This document shows, one piece after another, positions 45,574 through 56,407 of a stretch of DNA of 64,000 bases. This stretch comes from Orychophragmus violaceus (Eukaryota; Streptophyta; Magnoliopsida; Brassicales; Brassicaceae). The notes under the pieces were generated by a model. That model saw nothing but the letters and a program-made list of their open reading frames with translations. It was not told the origin of the DNA and did not search any database. The stretch lies in the NCBI GenBank assembly GCA_030180135.1, contig CM058239.1:109711318-109775317 (forward strand), in the 5' to 3' direction. The position numbers and the translations under genes are program-made. Position 1 is the stretch's first letter. The number at the start of each line of letters is the position of its first letter.

Positions 45574-46109
45574 TGTTGGTACTGGATTTTCCTCTAAGAA
45601 ATCCGGCCCATTAACAGATAAAACAAAGGCCCGTAATTACGAGCCCGTTCCAGAATCAAAGACAAAGAGACGAGCCGATTCCTTTGTTGGGCCCAAACAA
45701 TTGACGCCTTAACAAGGCCTGGACGATGCCGAAGCAAGAGGCGATCGAGCTCGAGCTCGACAGAAGATGACGTGGAGATGGAACAACTCGGTCTTCGTCA
45801 GTTCAACTGATCCACGCAAATCTCGGAGATCGTTATGACGGCGAGACCGAAATATCGGAACAAGAAGATCAAAATCTAGACTATTTAAGGAAGAAGTGGC
45901 GATTCATTCAAGATATTCCAACCCTAGCTTAGAACACTTCGACTAGATAGCTCGATCATCATACTTTGTACTCTCTTTTCGATTGTGTTTGTTCTATCTC
46001 GACGATCAATCTCAATAAAGTCTTTGATTCATAGGAAACTATACCATTTTTATACCTAAAAGTCCAAATCCACGATTACAAATTCTTGGTGTAAATCTCA
46101 GATCTCACA
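45574..46109 (+). repeat. Element D 3' LTR
   Basis: 536 bp, TGTTGGTACTGGATTTTCC to AGATCTCACA. It is homologous to the inverted solo LTR at 55873-56407 and preceded by a polypurine tract, which marks it as the 3' LTR of a plus-strand element. The 5' LTR is not in the window. Confidence 0.85.
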
Positions 46110-46858
46110 ACGTGCGAAATTATAGAATATCCCCTTTAAGATCAAACAGTTCCATCGAATTGAGTATGAAATGCCCTTTAATTAAGTATTAATTAATTTG
46201 GAATAAGAATTTCTTTCTCTAGGCAGGAACGCAATATATTAATCTATCATGATGATATAAGATCGGGACCGATCTCACAAAGATAGATGTGGATCTTAGA
46301 GGTTGGACTAAAGTCACTCTCTTCTAAGACAAAAGATGGTCGTTGATGGCTTGATGGTTCTATTCAATTGGACTAAGGTCTCTCCTTGAATAGAAAGTGG
46401 ATGGAGATGGAATAGATGATGAATCGAAGAACGCCACTCAAGGGTGTGAAAGCCCTTGTGATAAGCTCAATAATCTAAGCCTTAGTGAATCCACACATAA
46501 GACATAAATTCATAACGTTTTCTAAGAAGGGGAATCCGCACAACTTAGAGAAACAAAGAACAAAGCATAAAAGCTTTAGAAGAGAAAACTCTTATTTTTC
46601 CAAAAATTTCTATATTATTTACAATAGAACAATTGAGCTTTTATAGCTCTTACAAGGTAATCTTTACAATAAAAGACATTAAAAGAAATGATTTACATTT
46701 AAAGGAGAAAAAATAGCTAAATCAAAAAGTTGTCTTCTTGCCACCAATTTAGCAATTGCTATTGAATGAGAATCCTTGATTTTTTTTATGAAGTTATGAG
46801 CTTGAGATTCTCATAATAAATCCAAATATTGAAGACTTTGATATTGCATCACATGAAA
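46110..46858. other. Unassigned sequence between two broken gypsy elements
   Basis: AT-rich sequence with no gene. It contains words such as GATCGGGACCGATCTCACA and an A/T-rich stretch that could be an old inverted LTR, but I could not pair it with a partner. Confidence 0.3.
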
Positions 46859-48090
46859 CGACAAACCTTGCCACTAATCGTGCAAGTAGAAAGAAAAATA
46901 TTGGACCGCAGCCACGGTTCCTCCTTCTCCTGCGGAAGCAGACAGCTATGACGAACCACGAGCAAAGTTCCAGTATCTCCACTGACCATCTCGTCTGCGG
47001 CTTCCTCATTGTCATCACCATAATCATCAAACACAGGTGCATCATCGGCAAGTAAAGCTCGACGATTAGTCTTGGGGCATTCAGATTGGCGATGACCATG
47101 TTCTCCGCAATTAAAACACTTAAAAGCAGGTAATCGCGGGTTTCGTACCGTCCCTGTATTAACCGGTGCGGTGTTAGATCGTGAGCTTGGCTGCACATCC
47201 GGAGATACGTCAACCGTATGAGAACGAATCCGAGATGACTGAGACGACCATCCTGATTGTGACAGTTTCGTATTTAGCTCGATCAAAAGAGCACACTGAT
47301 GAGCTTCGGACACTGTCATGGGGTTGAACTGAAGGAGCATGTTCTGAACCTGCTGCAGTAAACCCCCAATAAAGCCAGAAACCAATTGTTCCTCTGTTTC
47401 CACGGACTGAGTGCGCGCCATCAGGGCAAAGAAGTCTGTCGCATAGTCATCCACAGAACAAGATCCTTGCCTCAAGTTTTGAAACTGTGTGTACAAAGTC
47501 CTTAAGTAGTTGTATGGAAGGAAAGCGCTCCGCAACTTCTGTTTAAGCTTTTCCCACGACACAATTTTGGAATTACCATGCTGTACCCGATGAGTTTTCA
47601 ATTGTTGCCACCATGCTGAAGCACGCCCTTTGAATCGTGTTGCCCCCAAGGGTACACACATAGCATCCGGAACATGTTTAAAATCCAGTACTTCTTCAAT
47701 GTTACTTAGCCAATCCAAGAATTTTTCGGGTTGTAAACCGCCAGTGAATTCAGGGAGGTCAAGCTTGAATCCAGAGTCCCAACGACGATTATCCTGGCGA
47801 GGTACGTCGAATGCGGCTTCGCGTTGAACTTGATCGTGGTTCGGAGCAAACGGGTTAGCATCGATATCCTCGTCGTACTCGAAATCGTCATATGGTTCGA
47901 ACAAAGGGTTCACATGCAGGTTCGGTGGAGCTGGATTGGGAATCCCACGAGCATCAAGCGCTGTACGCACAGCTGCGTCCACCGTTGTGCGCAAGGTATG
48001 TCGGAGATCCTGCTGAAACGTGGCTAGTGCACCACGAAAAGCTTCGTCATGCTCGGCCAAAGTTTGTTGCAGAGTTTTTTTTGGAGGCAT
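46859..48090 (-). pseudogene. Ty3/gypsy gag, truncated before protease
   Basis: The frame from the ATG at 48090 (MPPKKTLQQTLAEHDEAFRG) encodes a gypsy gag. It contains the retrotransposon gag core (DLPEFTGGLQPEKFLDWLSN, then FKGRASAWWQQLK and FLPYNYLRTLYTQFQNLRQG) and a CCHC knuckle CFNCGEHGHRQSECP near 47078-47122. The frame runs to STCTISGKVCRF and then meets unrelated DNA just where the protease DSG motif would be expected. Protease, RT and integrase are missing, so this is a broken 5' fragment. It is in the opposite orientation to element D. Confidence 0.85.
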
Positions 48091-48105
48091 GGCTATGGAT
48101 CGATT

Positions 48106-48120
48106 AAGTCTGATACCAAC
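48106..48120 (-). promoter_or_regulatory. Primer-binding site of the minus-strand gypsy element
   Basis: On the minus strand TTGGTATCAGACTTA directly follows the LTR; it is complementary to methionine tRNA. Confidence 0.75.
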
Positions 48121-48488
48121 TGATGTAGCCAATAAACAAGAACTAACAAAAGATCAATGGATTTTTGATAGTTTTGTTGCTTAGCTCTCAAGTAATCTTT
48201 ATCCTGCAAAGACTAAGAGAAACGAAGACTTTGATTTGAGAAAAGTAATTCTCTTTTGTATTCTAAAAAAACACCGAATCAATATAAAGGCTTGACTCTT
48301 CTTTATATATCGTAGAAGATAACATCGAAAACCCTTTAAAGATAGCTTAGAGATAAACACAGATTCTCTTAGCCAAATAAAATCAAAACAAAATCGAATA
48401 AATCCTAAACACCAACTGAAATTAAATTGAACACCAAAACCGAAATTAAATCATCGAACCAAGCAATAACCAGTCGGATGTAGCTACA
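48121..48488 (-). repeat. 5' LTR of the minus-strand gypsy element
   Basis: About 368 bp, reading on the minus strand from TGTAGCTACATCCG to GGCTACATCA. The right limit is inferred from the TG...CA rule and the inverted GCTACATC ends. No 3' LTR partner is visible. Confidence 0.65.
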
Positions 48489-48738
48489 TTAGAGATGCCC
48501 TTAGTCAGATTCAACTCGATCAAGGTGGAGATATCTTTATAGTAGTAGACACGAGCTCAAAACAATTATAGTAGTATGCTGACACAAAAAATAATTAAAA
48601 CAAAAACATCTGAAAACCAAATCCAACTTCATAATCATAATGATAATCCAACTTACATCAAATTCAAGGACAACACTAGAAATGAAACATATTCCAAAAC
48701 ACCAAACTCAAAAACACCAATTTTACTACGCATCTTCC

Positions 48739-49214
48739 TTAACAATAATCATGATCAGATTCAAAATAAAAACAATCGTCTAATATCTCATTGCGGGCGT
48801 CTATCATTCGTTGTAGATATTCCAGCTTACATTCATCTGGAAGCGCATAGAATATGCCTCGTGAAACCTCATTTATTGAAAGGAATTCTATCGTTTTCCA
48901 GTAATGGAGGCCCGCAACAACCATCCCTTTAACGTCCCCAACTCGTTTAACGTGAGAATGGCCATTCGATCTTCAGTCGATTGTATCCACTTCTTACTTG
49001 TCTCAACCAAATTCAAGAAAATTGAAAGTGTAACTGAACTGTTGCACAAGACTGCTGACCTCAACGGAGCTCGGCAATGTCTGGAAGCAACAAACTTATA
49101 TCGATTTTTTTTAAAAAGATTAGGAGGTTCGAGATCTGTAGGTCCGTACGTTTTCCTAAGCCGAATTCCGAACCATGTTAAATTTATTCTTTTTGGAGAA
49201 TAGACCCTTCCCAA
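48739..49214 (-). pseudogene. Unknown host-gene tail, copy 1
   Basis: Minus-strand frames read KKWIQSTEDRMAILTLNELG and, in an overlapping frame, GLHYWKTIEFLSINEVSRGI then FYALPDECKLEYLQRMID. The second part resembles the tail at 54911-55195 (LYWESIEMLARDEVTRGIFY). The pattern (LYYW..., then an acidic helix, then LP...LKR) recalls the C-terminal end of plant Myb/SANT-like transposase-derived proteins, but I cannot confirm that. A frameshift separates the two parts. Confidence 0.45.
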
Positions 49215-49219
49215 CAGAA

Positions 49220-50200
49220 ATCAAACTTAAGTTAACGGAAAGCTACTAGATGACATTTACCAACTGAACCAATTTTCGTTGGTCTTATATCGATTTTTAT
49301 CGAGATGCAAGGTCTCTTTTGTTTTCCAACTTAGGATGTACCTTTATGACTTTATGGTTGTCTTCTGTCGGATCTTTCTGTCTAGCTTTCTGTCTGGTTA
49401 TCTATTTTTTTATAGTTGTAATGATATTATTAAAACTTCAAAAGATACAAAATAGAATACATAGTGTCAAGTTTCCTGGGCTTCCAACCTAAAACCAATT
49501 GGTGATAAGTGGATTGGCCCAAGTTCTTTATATATTAGTTATTATCATTCCCAACTTCCAATGTGGGACAATTACTACACACTCTCTAGAGATTAAGGCC
49601 TCATGGCCCATTAATCCCTACAATATCTCAATACATAGCCACTAGTTATCCAAACTGATGAGACATAAGCCAAAAGAGAGAAACAAAACCCCAATCCATG
49701 AAGAAACAAACTAAACCCAAAAAACAAGCAACATACAACGGGATAAACATTCAAAATAAACAAACCAAACTGCCATAAAAAATGTGAATCAAAACCACCG
49801 GAAAATTCAGAAAATGGCAGAACACGTGATATTACGAAACTCATAAGTTGCAGCCGGATACATCGAATAATTAACCGCAAAGGGGAAACCGTGAACACAT
49901 AACCCAAAGACAAGTAGACAACGACTAATAAGAAATTAAAGCAACGAACACGTATCTAAATATTAAGACACCTAATCTAGTAATCTTCATCTATAAAATC
50001 CAAATCTCGGGCTTTGCATAGAGAATTGTGATTAGAATATGAATACAAATGTAAAAAAATGATATAGAATCCTTCGGAAAATGGTTCATGCATGTTTGTT
50101 GTCAGGGGCAACAAGATCAAGCTGGTAAAGATTTAAGTATCCTTTAATTTTTCTATTTTTTCTATGCTCGACGAGGCCCCTTTACCATTCTGTCTAAATA
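49220..50200. other. Unassigned sequence left of the plastid insertion
   Basis: No gene is visible. About 49470-49640 (CCAACCTAAAACCAATTGG then CTTCCAATGTGGGACAA) resembles a dispersed crucifer LTR-like repeat. The exact left edge of the plastid-derived DNA (about 50200) is uncertain. Confidence 0.3.
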
Positions 50201-50630
50201 GGCTATTCTATTTGTACAGATATGGAATAGGGGCGCATTCAATTCGTCTTTGTTTATTAGAGTTTCACACTTAAAAGGGGATACCCCAAACTAAAATAAA
50301 ATTTGTTCCGATGGAACCTTCTCTAATGAATCAAAAAATTTGAAAAATTGGATTTATGTCCAACGGATCGCACCAACCAAGAAAAAGTTTAGATTTTACA
50401 CAATATAAGAAAATCCTTATTTTCATTATTTTCATTTAGAATTGAAATTTTTTAATTTCAATTACTTTTACTTAATAATCTTAGCAATTAGCAATTGCAT
50501 CGATATGTTGTGCTTACTCTGAATAGAAAATGAACTATTCAAATTTTTTTTTGCATTTTTCCATTTTTTCATTGAATGGCTATTCATCTATTGTTATTGT
50601 ATTTTCATGTAAATAGAGGCCAGAAGCTCT

Positions 50631-50972
50631 ATGAAAAAAACTGTGGTTCAATTTGATGTTTTCTAAGGGAGAATTGGAATACATAGGCGGGCTAAATAAA
50701 TCAATGGATAGTTTTGCTCCTATTGAAAAGACTACTATAAGTAAAGACCGATTTATATATGATATGGATAAAAACTTTTATGGTTGGGGTGAGCGTTCTA
50801 GTTATTACAATAATGTTGATCTTTTAGTTAGCTCCAAGGACATTCAGAATTTTATATCGGATGACACCTTTTTTGTTAGGGATAGTAATAAAAATAGTTA
50901 TTCTATATATTTTGATATAAAAAAGAAAAAATTTAAGATTAACAATGATTTGAGTGACCTAGAATTTTTTTA
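50631..50972 (+). pseudogene. accD: accD 5' fragment, plastid-derived
   Basis: Start of the plastid gene for the carboxyltransferase beta subunit of acetyl-CoA carboxylase. The frame FSKGELEYIGGLNKSMDSFA leads into KDRFIYDMDKNFYGWGERSS and DDTFFVRDSNKNSYSI, the variable N-terminal part of crucifer accD. A one-base change near the start codon (ATG at 50631) puts the start out of frame with the rest. The gene is cut after about 113 codons; the zinc finger and catalytic domains are absent. It cannot function here. Confidence 0.85.
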
Positions 50973-51640
50973 AAGAAATGGCAGATCTATTCACTCTATC
51001 AATAACCGAGCCGGATCTGCTTTCCACAGAATTCTATATGTATCTATGAAATCGAGTATGGAATTCTGTTTACTCACCTTTAAATTGAGTATCGTTCCCA
51101 TCGCTTCTTGATTAATCATTAGGCTTGTATTCTACAATGGAGCTTTTACATGAAATTTTGAATTTCATTTTTTATTTGTTTTTGAGTCAATTTTCTCAGT
51201 TTTTATTGGCTCAAGGCTCTTAATTTTTTTTTTTTTGGAATAGATTTATCTAATTATTATGAATAAATCTGTATTGATGCTTTATTACATTGCTTTTCTT
51301 ACAGCGACCTCATAGATTTTCCAAATTGGAATCATATATCATTAATATTCAATTTTTTCTCTCTTTCTTTCATCCTTCCATTTATCCGCATACTTTTCGA
51401 TTACCTTTCATAACTTAATAATCATCTTTCTTTATTCTTTTTTTTTTTAAGTCAGTTGCTACAATGATATGATCACCCTACCATATCTTGACTGATTTTT
51501 TTGGATCCAGATAATGCGAAGCAATGAGTTGCTTAGGTTATTTATTAATGCTATAGTTATTAGTTGCTCTTATAGGTAAGTTCTTTTTTTTTTATCGTAA
51601 TCTAATCGAATCCTAAACCAACGAGTCACACACTAAGCAT
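50973..51640 (-). pseudogene. rpl16: rpl16 exon 1 and part of its intron, plastid-derived
   Basis: On the minus strand, downstream of rps3, ATGCTTAGT (51632-51640) is the 9-base first exon of plastid rpl16. It is followed by GTGTGACTCG, a group II intron 5' end. The intron continues toward about 50973, where it meets accD sequence. Exon 2, which encodes nearly all of ribosomal protein L16, is missing. Confidence 0.72.
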
Positions 51641-51813
51641 AGCAATTATATCAAAGGAGTTTTGATGGAAATTTTTATTCAACCTTATAGAATTGCTTAT
51701 TTTTTTCTTAAAAATAAAAAAGAAGACTGCAAATTTGTATTACTGTATAGTGTTATACTACATAGTTTTCGTTTTTTATCGTTGGATAAAATATAAAGAC
51801 AAATAATTTTTTT

Positions 51814-52469
51814 TTATTCTTCGTCTACGAATATCCAAATTTTTATTCCTAAAACCCCATAAATAGTTTGAACTGTATAGGAACAATAATCAATTTTAGC
51901 TTCAATTGTTTGTAAAGGAACTCTGCCTTCTCTGATCCATTCAACACGTGCAATTTCTTTTCCGTCGATACGTCCTGCAATTTGTACTTGAATTCCTTTT
52001 GTATTCGCCTGTTCAGTTAATTCAATAGCTTTTTTCATTGCTTTTCCAAAAGAAACGCGATTTTTTAATTGGCCAGCTATAAATTCTGCAAGAATATTAG
52101 GATGCCCATACGGATTGGAAATTCGGGTAATAGCAATGTTAAGTTTTCTATTGACACAATTAAGTTCTTTTTGAACATTCATCTGTAATTCTTCTACTCT
52201 TCGGGGTTTATCTTCAATTAATAATTTAGGAAATCCCATATAGATTATGATCTGAATGAGATCGATTCTTTTTTGAATTTCGATACGTGCAATTTCCTCC
52301 ATACCAGAGGATATTCTTAAATTTTTTTGGACATAATTTTTAATACAGTCGTATTTTTTTTATCTTCTTCTAAACCCTCAGAATAATTTTTTGGTTGTGC
52401 AAACCAAAGAGAATGATGACTTTGGGTTGTACCAAGTCTGAAATCAAGTGGATTTATTTTTTGTCCCAT
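51814..52469 (-). pseudogene. rps3: rps3, frameshifted, plastid-derived
   Basis: Ribosomal protein S3 of the plastid small subunit. The start at 52469 gives MGQKINPLDFRLGTTQSHHS, then an added A in the run near 52360 shifts the frame. From 52302 the original frame resumes (EEIARIEIQKRIDLIQIIIY to the end KIWIFVDEE). Total length matches the usual 218 residues. It overlaps the end of rpl22 as in plastomes. Confidence 0.9.
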
Positions 52470-52937
52470 AGGCCTCCACTACTATATGTATCATAACATG
52501 TTAGATTTATGTTTTCATTGCTGCATCCAGGTTTTTTTAAATACATTAAATATTATTCATATTGTTGATAGAAGGATATATCTTCCAATACAATAGTTAT
52601 ATGACAAGTGGATCTTTTTATTGGGTAACTTCGTCCTCGTGCCCGAGGTTTTAATTTTTTCACAGTATTTCCTTGGTTCACTTCAGCTTTACTAATGACT
52701 AAATTGGTTTCTTTGAAACCCTTATTGTGACTAGCATTTGCTGCTGCAGAATAAACTAATTTAAAAATGGGATAACATCCTCGATAAGGCATAAGTTCTA
52801 ATATCATAAGTGCTTCTTCGTAAGAACGTCCACGGATTTGATCATTTACTCTCCGTGCTTTATGGGCAGACATAGACATATATTGCCCTAAAGCATATAT
52901 GGAAGTATATGATTTCTTCTTTTTTCTTCTTTATCAT
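52454..52937 (-). pseudogene. rpl22: rpl22, broken, plastid-derived
   Basis: Ribosomal protein L22. The frame MSMSAHKARRVNDQIRGRSY to EDISFYQQYE is followed by a premature TAA at 52553-52555. The same frame then continues YLMYLKKPGCSNEN to the native stop at 52454. Between the native start (ATG near 52937) and SMSAHKA there is a one-base frameshift. It is otherwise collinear with the plastid gene. Confidence 0.88.
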
Positions 52938-52992
52938 AAGGTTTACCTCTCACTAAAATAAAATCTATATTCATTTTTTTGAATTCATTTAA

Positions 52993-53271
52993 TTAACGAC
53001 AAGATCTATTATCATTTTTCGCGTGTCCTCGAAAATTTATAGTAGGTGAAAATTCTTCCAATTTATGTCCTACCATAAGATCTATTATATAAACGGGTAA
53101 GTGTTCTCTTCTATTATGTATAACGATAGGATGGCCAATCATTGTGGGTATAACAGTAGATGCCCGGGACCAAGTTATTATGATTTTTTTTTCCGCCTTT
53201 GTATTAAGCTTCTCTATTTTTCTTAATAAATGATTTGCTACAAAAGGATTTTTTTTTAGTGAACGTGTCAC
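52993..53271 (-). CDS. rps19: rps19, full length, plastid-derived
   Basis: Ribosomal protein S19: 92 codons starting with GTG (the native plastid start), MTRSLKKNPFVANHLLRKIE to FRGHAKNDNRSCR. It is the only gene of the insertion that is still open. It has no nuclear promoter or transit peptide, so expression as a functional plastid protein is unlikely; the open frame is probably chance survival of a short gene. Confidence 0.85.
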   Translation of the reverse strand: MTRSLKKNPFVANHLLRKIEKLNTKAEKKIIITWSRASTVIPTMIGHPIVIHNRREHLPVYIIDLMVGHKLEEFSPTINFRGHAKNDNRSCR

Positions 53272-53324
53272 AGTTAATTAACTCCTATTTTTTTTAAGAT
53301 GAAGAAAGAAATTCGATTTTCTCT

Positions 53325-53760
53325 CCTATTTACTACGGCGACGAAAAATCAAAGTCTCACTATATTTTTTCCTTTTTCTAGTTCTTCGTCCAAGCGCAGG
53401 ATAACCCAGAGGGTTACGGGTTTTTTTCTACCAATTGGAGCCCTCCCTTCACCACCCCCATGGGGGTGGTCGACAGGGTTCATAACTACTCCTCTTACTA
53501 CAGGTCGTTTACCTAGCCAACATTTCGATCCAGCTCTACCCAAACTTTTCTGGTTTACCCCAACATTTCCCACTTGTCCGACTGTTGCTGAGCAGTTTTT
53601 GGATATCAAACGGACCTCTCCAGAAGGTAATTTTAATGTGGCCGATTTCTCCTCTTTTGCAATCAGTTTCGCTACAGCACCCGCTGCTCTAGCTAATTGT
53701 CCACCCTTTCCAAGTGTGATTTCTATATTATGTATGGCCGTGCCTAAGGGCATATCGGTT
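53325..53760 (-). pseudogene. rpl2: rpl2 exon 2, frameshifted, plastid-derived
   Basis: Ribosomal protein L2, second exon. DMPLGTAIHNIEITLGKGGQ to HPHGGGEGRAPIGRKKPVT is well preserved, including the peptidyl-transferase-proximal HPHGGGEGR. One base is lost in the CCCTTGGGG-like stretch near 53412, so the last 25 or so residues are out of frame; the original frame (GYPALGRRTRKRKK) is visible after it. Exon 1 was not found. Sequence to about 53880 looks like the adjoining intron. Confidence 0.88.
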
Positions 53761-53880
53761 GAAGTAGATTCTTCTTTTTGATTGTAATATTCTTTGTGTA
53801 TTTTGGTGTTTCTAACCATCCACGCGTTTACCTAATTGCCGCTCACTTTGTAATACATGTATGGTAATTTATATAATTGA

Positions 53881-54104
53881 TAGTGAAAACGTCATATGAT
53901 TAATATTTTTTTAACCCGCTTCAAGCGAGGATGACTAATCAACCAACCTTGGGGTAAAGCGATTTTTAAGCTTATGTTTATTTCCGTTTAACCTTTGTAC
54001 ATAGGAAATGAGACTCAATTTTTCTTTTTACTGCTAATTTCTGAGCAGTTTTTTTCCACTCATATATAACTATCAAATTCCTTTTATTAAGATTAACCCG
54101 AAAG

Positions 54105-54176
<72 letters not shown>

Positions 54177-54500
54177 TATTTTTTAACTTATTCGTCTAGA
54201 AGAAACGGAATAGTCAAAATAAACGTCATATTGGTGACGTTATTGTTGCTGTAATCAAGGAAGCAATCCCCCCACCCCGTCTCCACTGGATCTGTTCCCA
54301 GGAGTACCCTAAAAAAAAAGAACCTTTCTTCTCCCCAGCCATTTCGGGTTAAGAAGATGTGAAAGTGCTTTTCTCTCTATAAGAACTGTGCGTTCCGGGG
54401 TGTTATTAGGCCCGGTCTAAGTGGGTAGAAATGAAAACTTGTTAGAAAAAATGGGTCCAAATTTTTTTATTCAGTTCTTTATTAATGATGAAAAGGGCCC
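53881..54500. other. Probable further plastid-like DNA and (AT)n microsatellite
   Basis: It may be the remainder of the rpl2 intron or another plastome piece; I could not place it. An uninterrupted AT dinucleotide run of about 65 bp occupies about 54110-54174. Sequence at 54250-54420 has a GC-rich character unlike its surroundings. Confidence 0.4.
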
Positions 54501-55640
54501 AAAATATTTTTTTCCTTTATCTAGACTTTTTTTTGAATCTATGTAAAAATCACCCATGGAAGTAAATTCTGCCAGAAACAATTGCTAATCTGATTAACAG
54601 AAATAAAACTTATTTGTAAATAATCAGCCGGGAAATAATAACAATCTTCTTCATCTAAAAAATAACATGTAGGGGCTAATAGTTTCTTGGCCATCACCCT
54701 AGAAACAATTATGTATATCACAAAATACAAAAACTTTTATAGAAAACATTTCTTACATAAGTCCAAAACCCATGTTCATGATCAATATACAACATCAAAT
54801 TTAGGCACAACAAAGTAAAAAACACTGAACATGAAACATATTCCACAACATCAAACTCAAGCGAAACAAAATAATCCCTTAACGTAATAAAACCATAACT
54901 CGATTAGTCATCAAAAGAATTCAAACTCTGGGGCCATGGAAGCTTTTGTCTTGCGTTTTAAGTAATGCAGCTTGGATGATTCTGGAAGTGCATAGAATAT
55001 GCCTCGTGTAACCTCGTCTCTTGCAAGCATTTCTATAGATTCCCAATATAGGGGGCCCCAAAAAACCATCCCTTGAACCTCGTCTACTTTCTTAACGATA
55101 ATGGCTATTTCTTTATTCAGCGACCTAGATCCAATCTTGTGATACAAAATCTGCAGATTTATCAAAAAGAAAAACATATTAGCTTGAAGAAGCATATATA
55201 ATCTGGCCCGAGAGGTTTAATCAGATAACATTATATTTCAAAGGAAAATAATACTGTAAGAGACGATGAATATGTGTGGAACGTTGAGACGGATAGATCT
55301 ACAAATAGTTCAAAAACAATAACTTGAATCTCAGACAAAGTACCAGGACTCATTTCAAGTTCCGACAGAGTACATAAAGTCATACACAGATCAGCCTGTT
55401 TGAACCGTGCCAATGAAAAATCCAGCTCAAATTTTAACTCTTTCTATTAAAAATAAAAATAAAAAGAGAGTAAGTTCATCTAACCATCAAAACTACAGAA
55501 AGAAGAGGAATCCCGAGAAATAAAAGAGAAGACAGCCAAAATTCCATGTCATCAAAATCCGAGAGCTAAGGGAGAGAGCTAAAGCAAAAACGGAACAAAC
55601 AGATCTCAGATCTCAGAGAGGAAGAGAATATCGCCACAAA
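54501..55640 (-). pseudogene. Unknown host-gene tail, copy 2
   Basis: The minus-strand frame at 54911-55195 reads KEIAIIVKKVDEVQGMVFWG, LYWESIEMLARDEVTRGIFY and ALPESSKLHYLKRKTKAS and ends EFEFF. It is similar to copy 1 at 48739-49214, in the same orientation on the other side of the plastid insertion. A further minus-strand frame upstream (55231-55413, ADLCMTLCTLSELEMSPGTL) may be an earlier exon. I do not recognise the protein with confidence; a Myb/SANT-like family tail is possible. The remainder of the interval shows no gene. Confidence 0.4.
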
Positions 55641-55647
55641 AATGAGT

Positions 55648-55757
55648 CCAAAATCGGTCAGTGTATACTTTAACATTAATTACTTTAATTGTGCCCAAAA
55701 TCGGTCAGTGTAAACTTTAACATTAATTAATTTAATTGAGCCCAAAATCGGTCGGCC
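55648..55757 (+). repeat. 47-bp tandem repeat, about 2.3 copies
   Basis: The unit CCAAAATCGGTCAGTGTANA recurs at 55648, 55695 and 55742. It has a constant 47-base spacing and few differences. Confidence 0.85.
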
Positions 55758-55872
55758 CGCCATAATGGCCTCATGAAGTGATTACTGATTAGTGGACATA
55801 TATAATTTTTTTTTTAAAATTTCTAATGGCATTTTCAACAATCTCTATTATAGATTAAAATATACTTCTATC

Positions 55873-56407
55873 TGTGAGATCGAAGATTCACACCAAGGAT
55901 TTGTATTCGTGGATTTGAATTTTTAAATATGAAATAGTATAGATTTCCTATGAATCAAAGACGTATATTAAGATTGAATGTCGAGATCGAACTAACACGA
56001 TCAAAAGATTAATACAAAGACAGGTTTTGAGCTATTCTAGTCGAAGTGTTCTTGATTATGGTTTTACTGGCTTTGAATCAATCTCTTCTTCTCCTTAAAT
56101 AGTCTTGAGCCCTCGATCTTCTTGTTCCGATCCTTCAGCTTCCCGTTAGTAACAATCTCTTAGATTCGCGGAGGTCGTTCTGACTGATGACGACCTAGTC
56201 GTTCTTCCTCGTCATCATCCTCTATCGAGCTAGAGCTCGATCATCTTTTGACTTGAATCGTTTGGGCCCTAGTTGTCTTCATAATCGAATGGGCTTTGGG
56301 CCCCGATTAGACTCGTCTATCGGTTGACGAGTCAATCTTGTGATCGTGGACCTCTAGTCTTTATGTTTTATGGGTCGGATTTCCTAAAGGAGAATTCAGT
56401 ACCAACA
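55873..56407 (-). repeat. Solo LTR of element D's family
   Basis: A 535-bp inverted relative of the LTR at 45574-46109, flanked by the perfect 5-bp duplication CTATC (55868-55872 and 56408-56412). No internal sequence remains, so the element was removed by recombination between its LTRs. Confidence 0.9.

Larger units (their letters stand above)
50201..53880. other. Chimeric plastid DNA insertion (NUPT)
   Basis: Two plastome segments that are far apart in the chloroplast genome are fused here. The first is the accD upstream region plus its first third (plus strand, to about 50970). The second is a ribosomal-protein cluster in native order on the minus strand: rpl2 exon 2, rps19, rpl22, rps3, rpl16 exon 1 and intron. 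Frameshifts and stops in accD, rps3, rpl22 and rpl2, together with flanking nuclear transposons, show a nuclear copy rather than plastid sequence. The join is near the T-run at about 50964-50972. Confidence 0.85.

Noticed and set aside
47630..48107. Plus-strand frames opposite the gypsy gag
   Set aside because: They are antisense shadows of the 46859-48090 gag.
53299..53781. 160-aa plus-strand frame over rpl2
   Set aside because: It is the antisense shadow of plastid rpl2 exon 2, whose minus-strand frame matches a known ribosomal protein.
50201..53880. The window as chloroplast DNA or a misassembled plastid contig
   Set aside because: The segment is chimeric, carries frameshifts and stops in four of six genes, and is embedded in nuclear transposons. 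A misassembly cannot be wholly excluded without reads.
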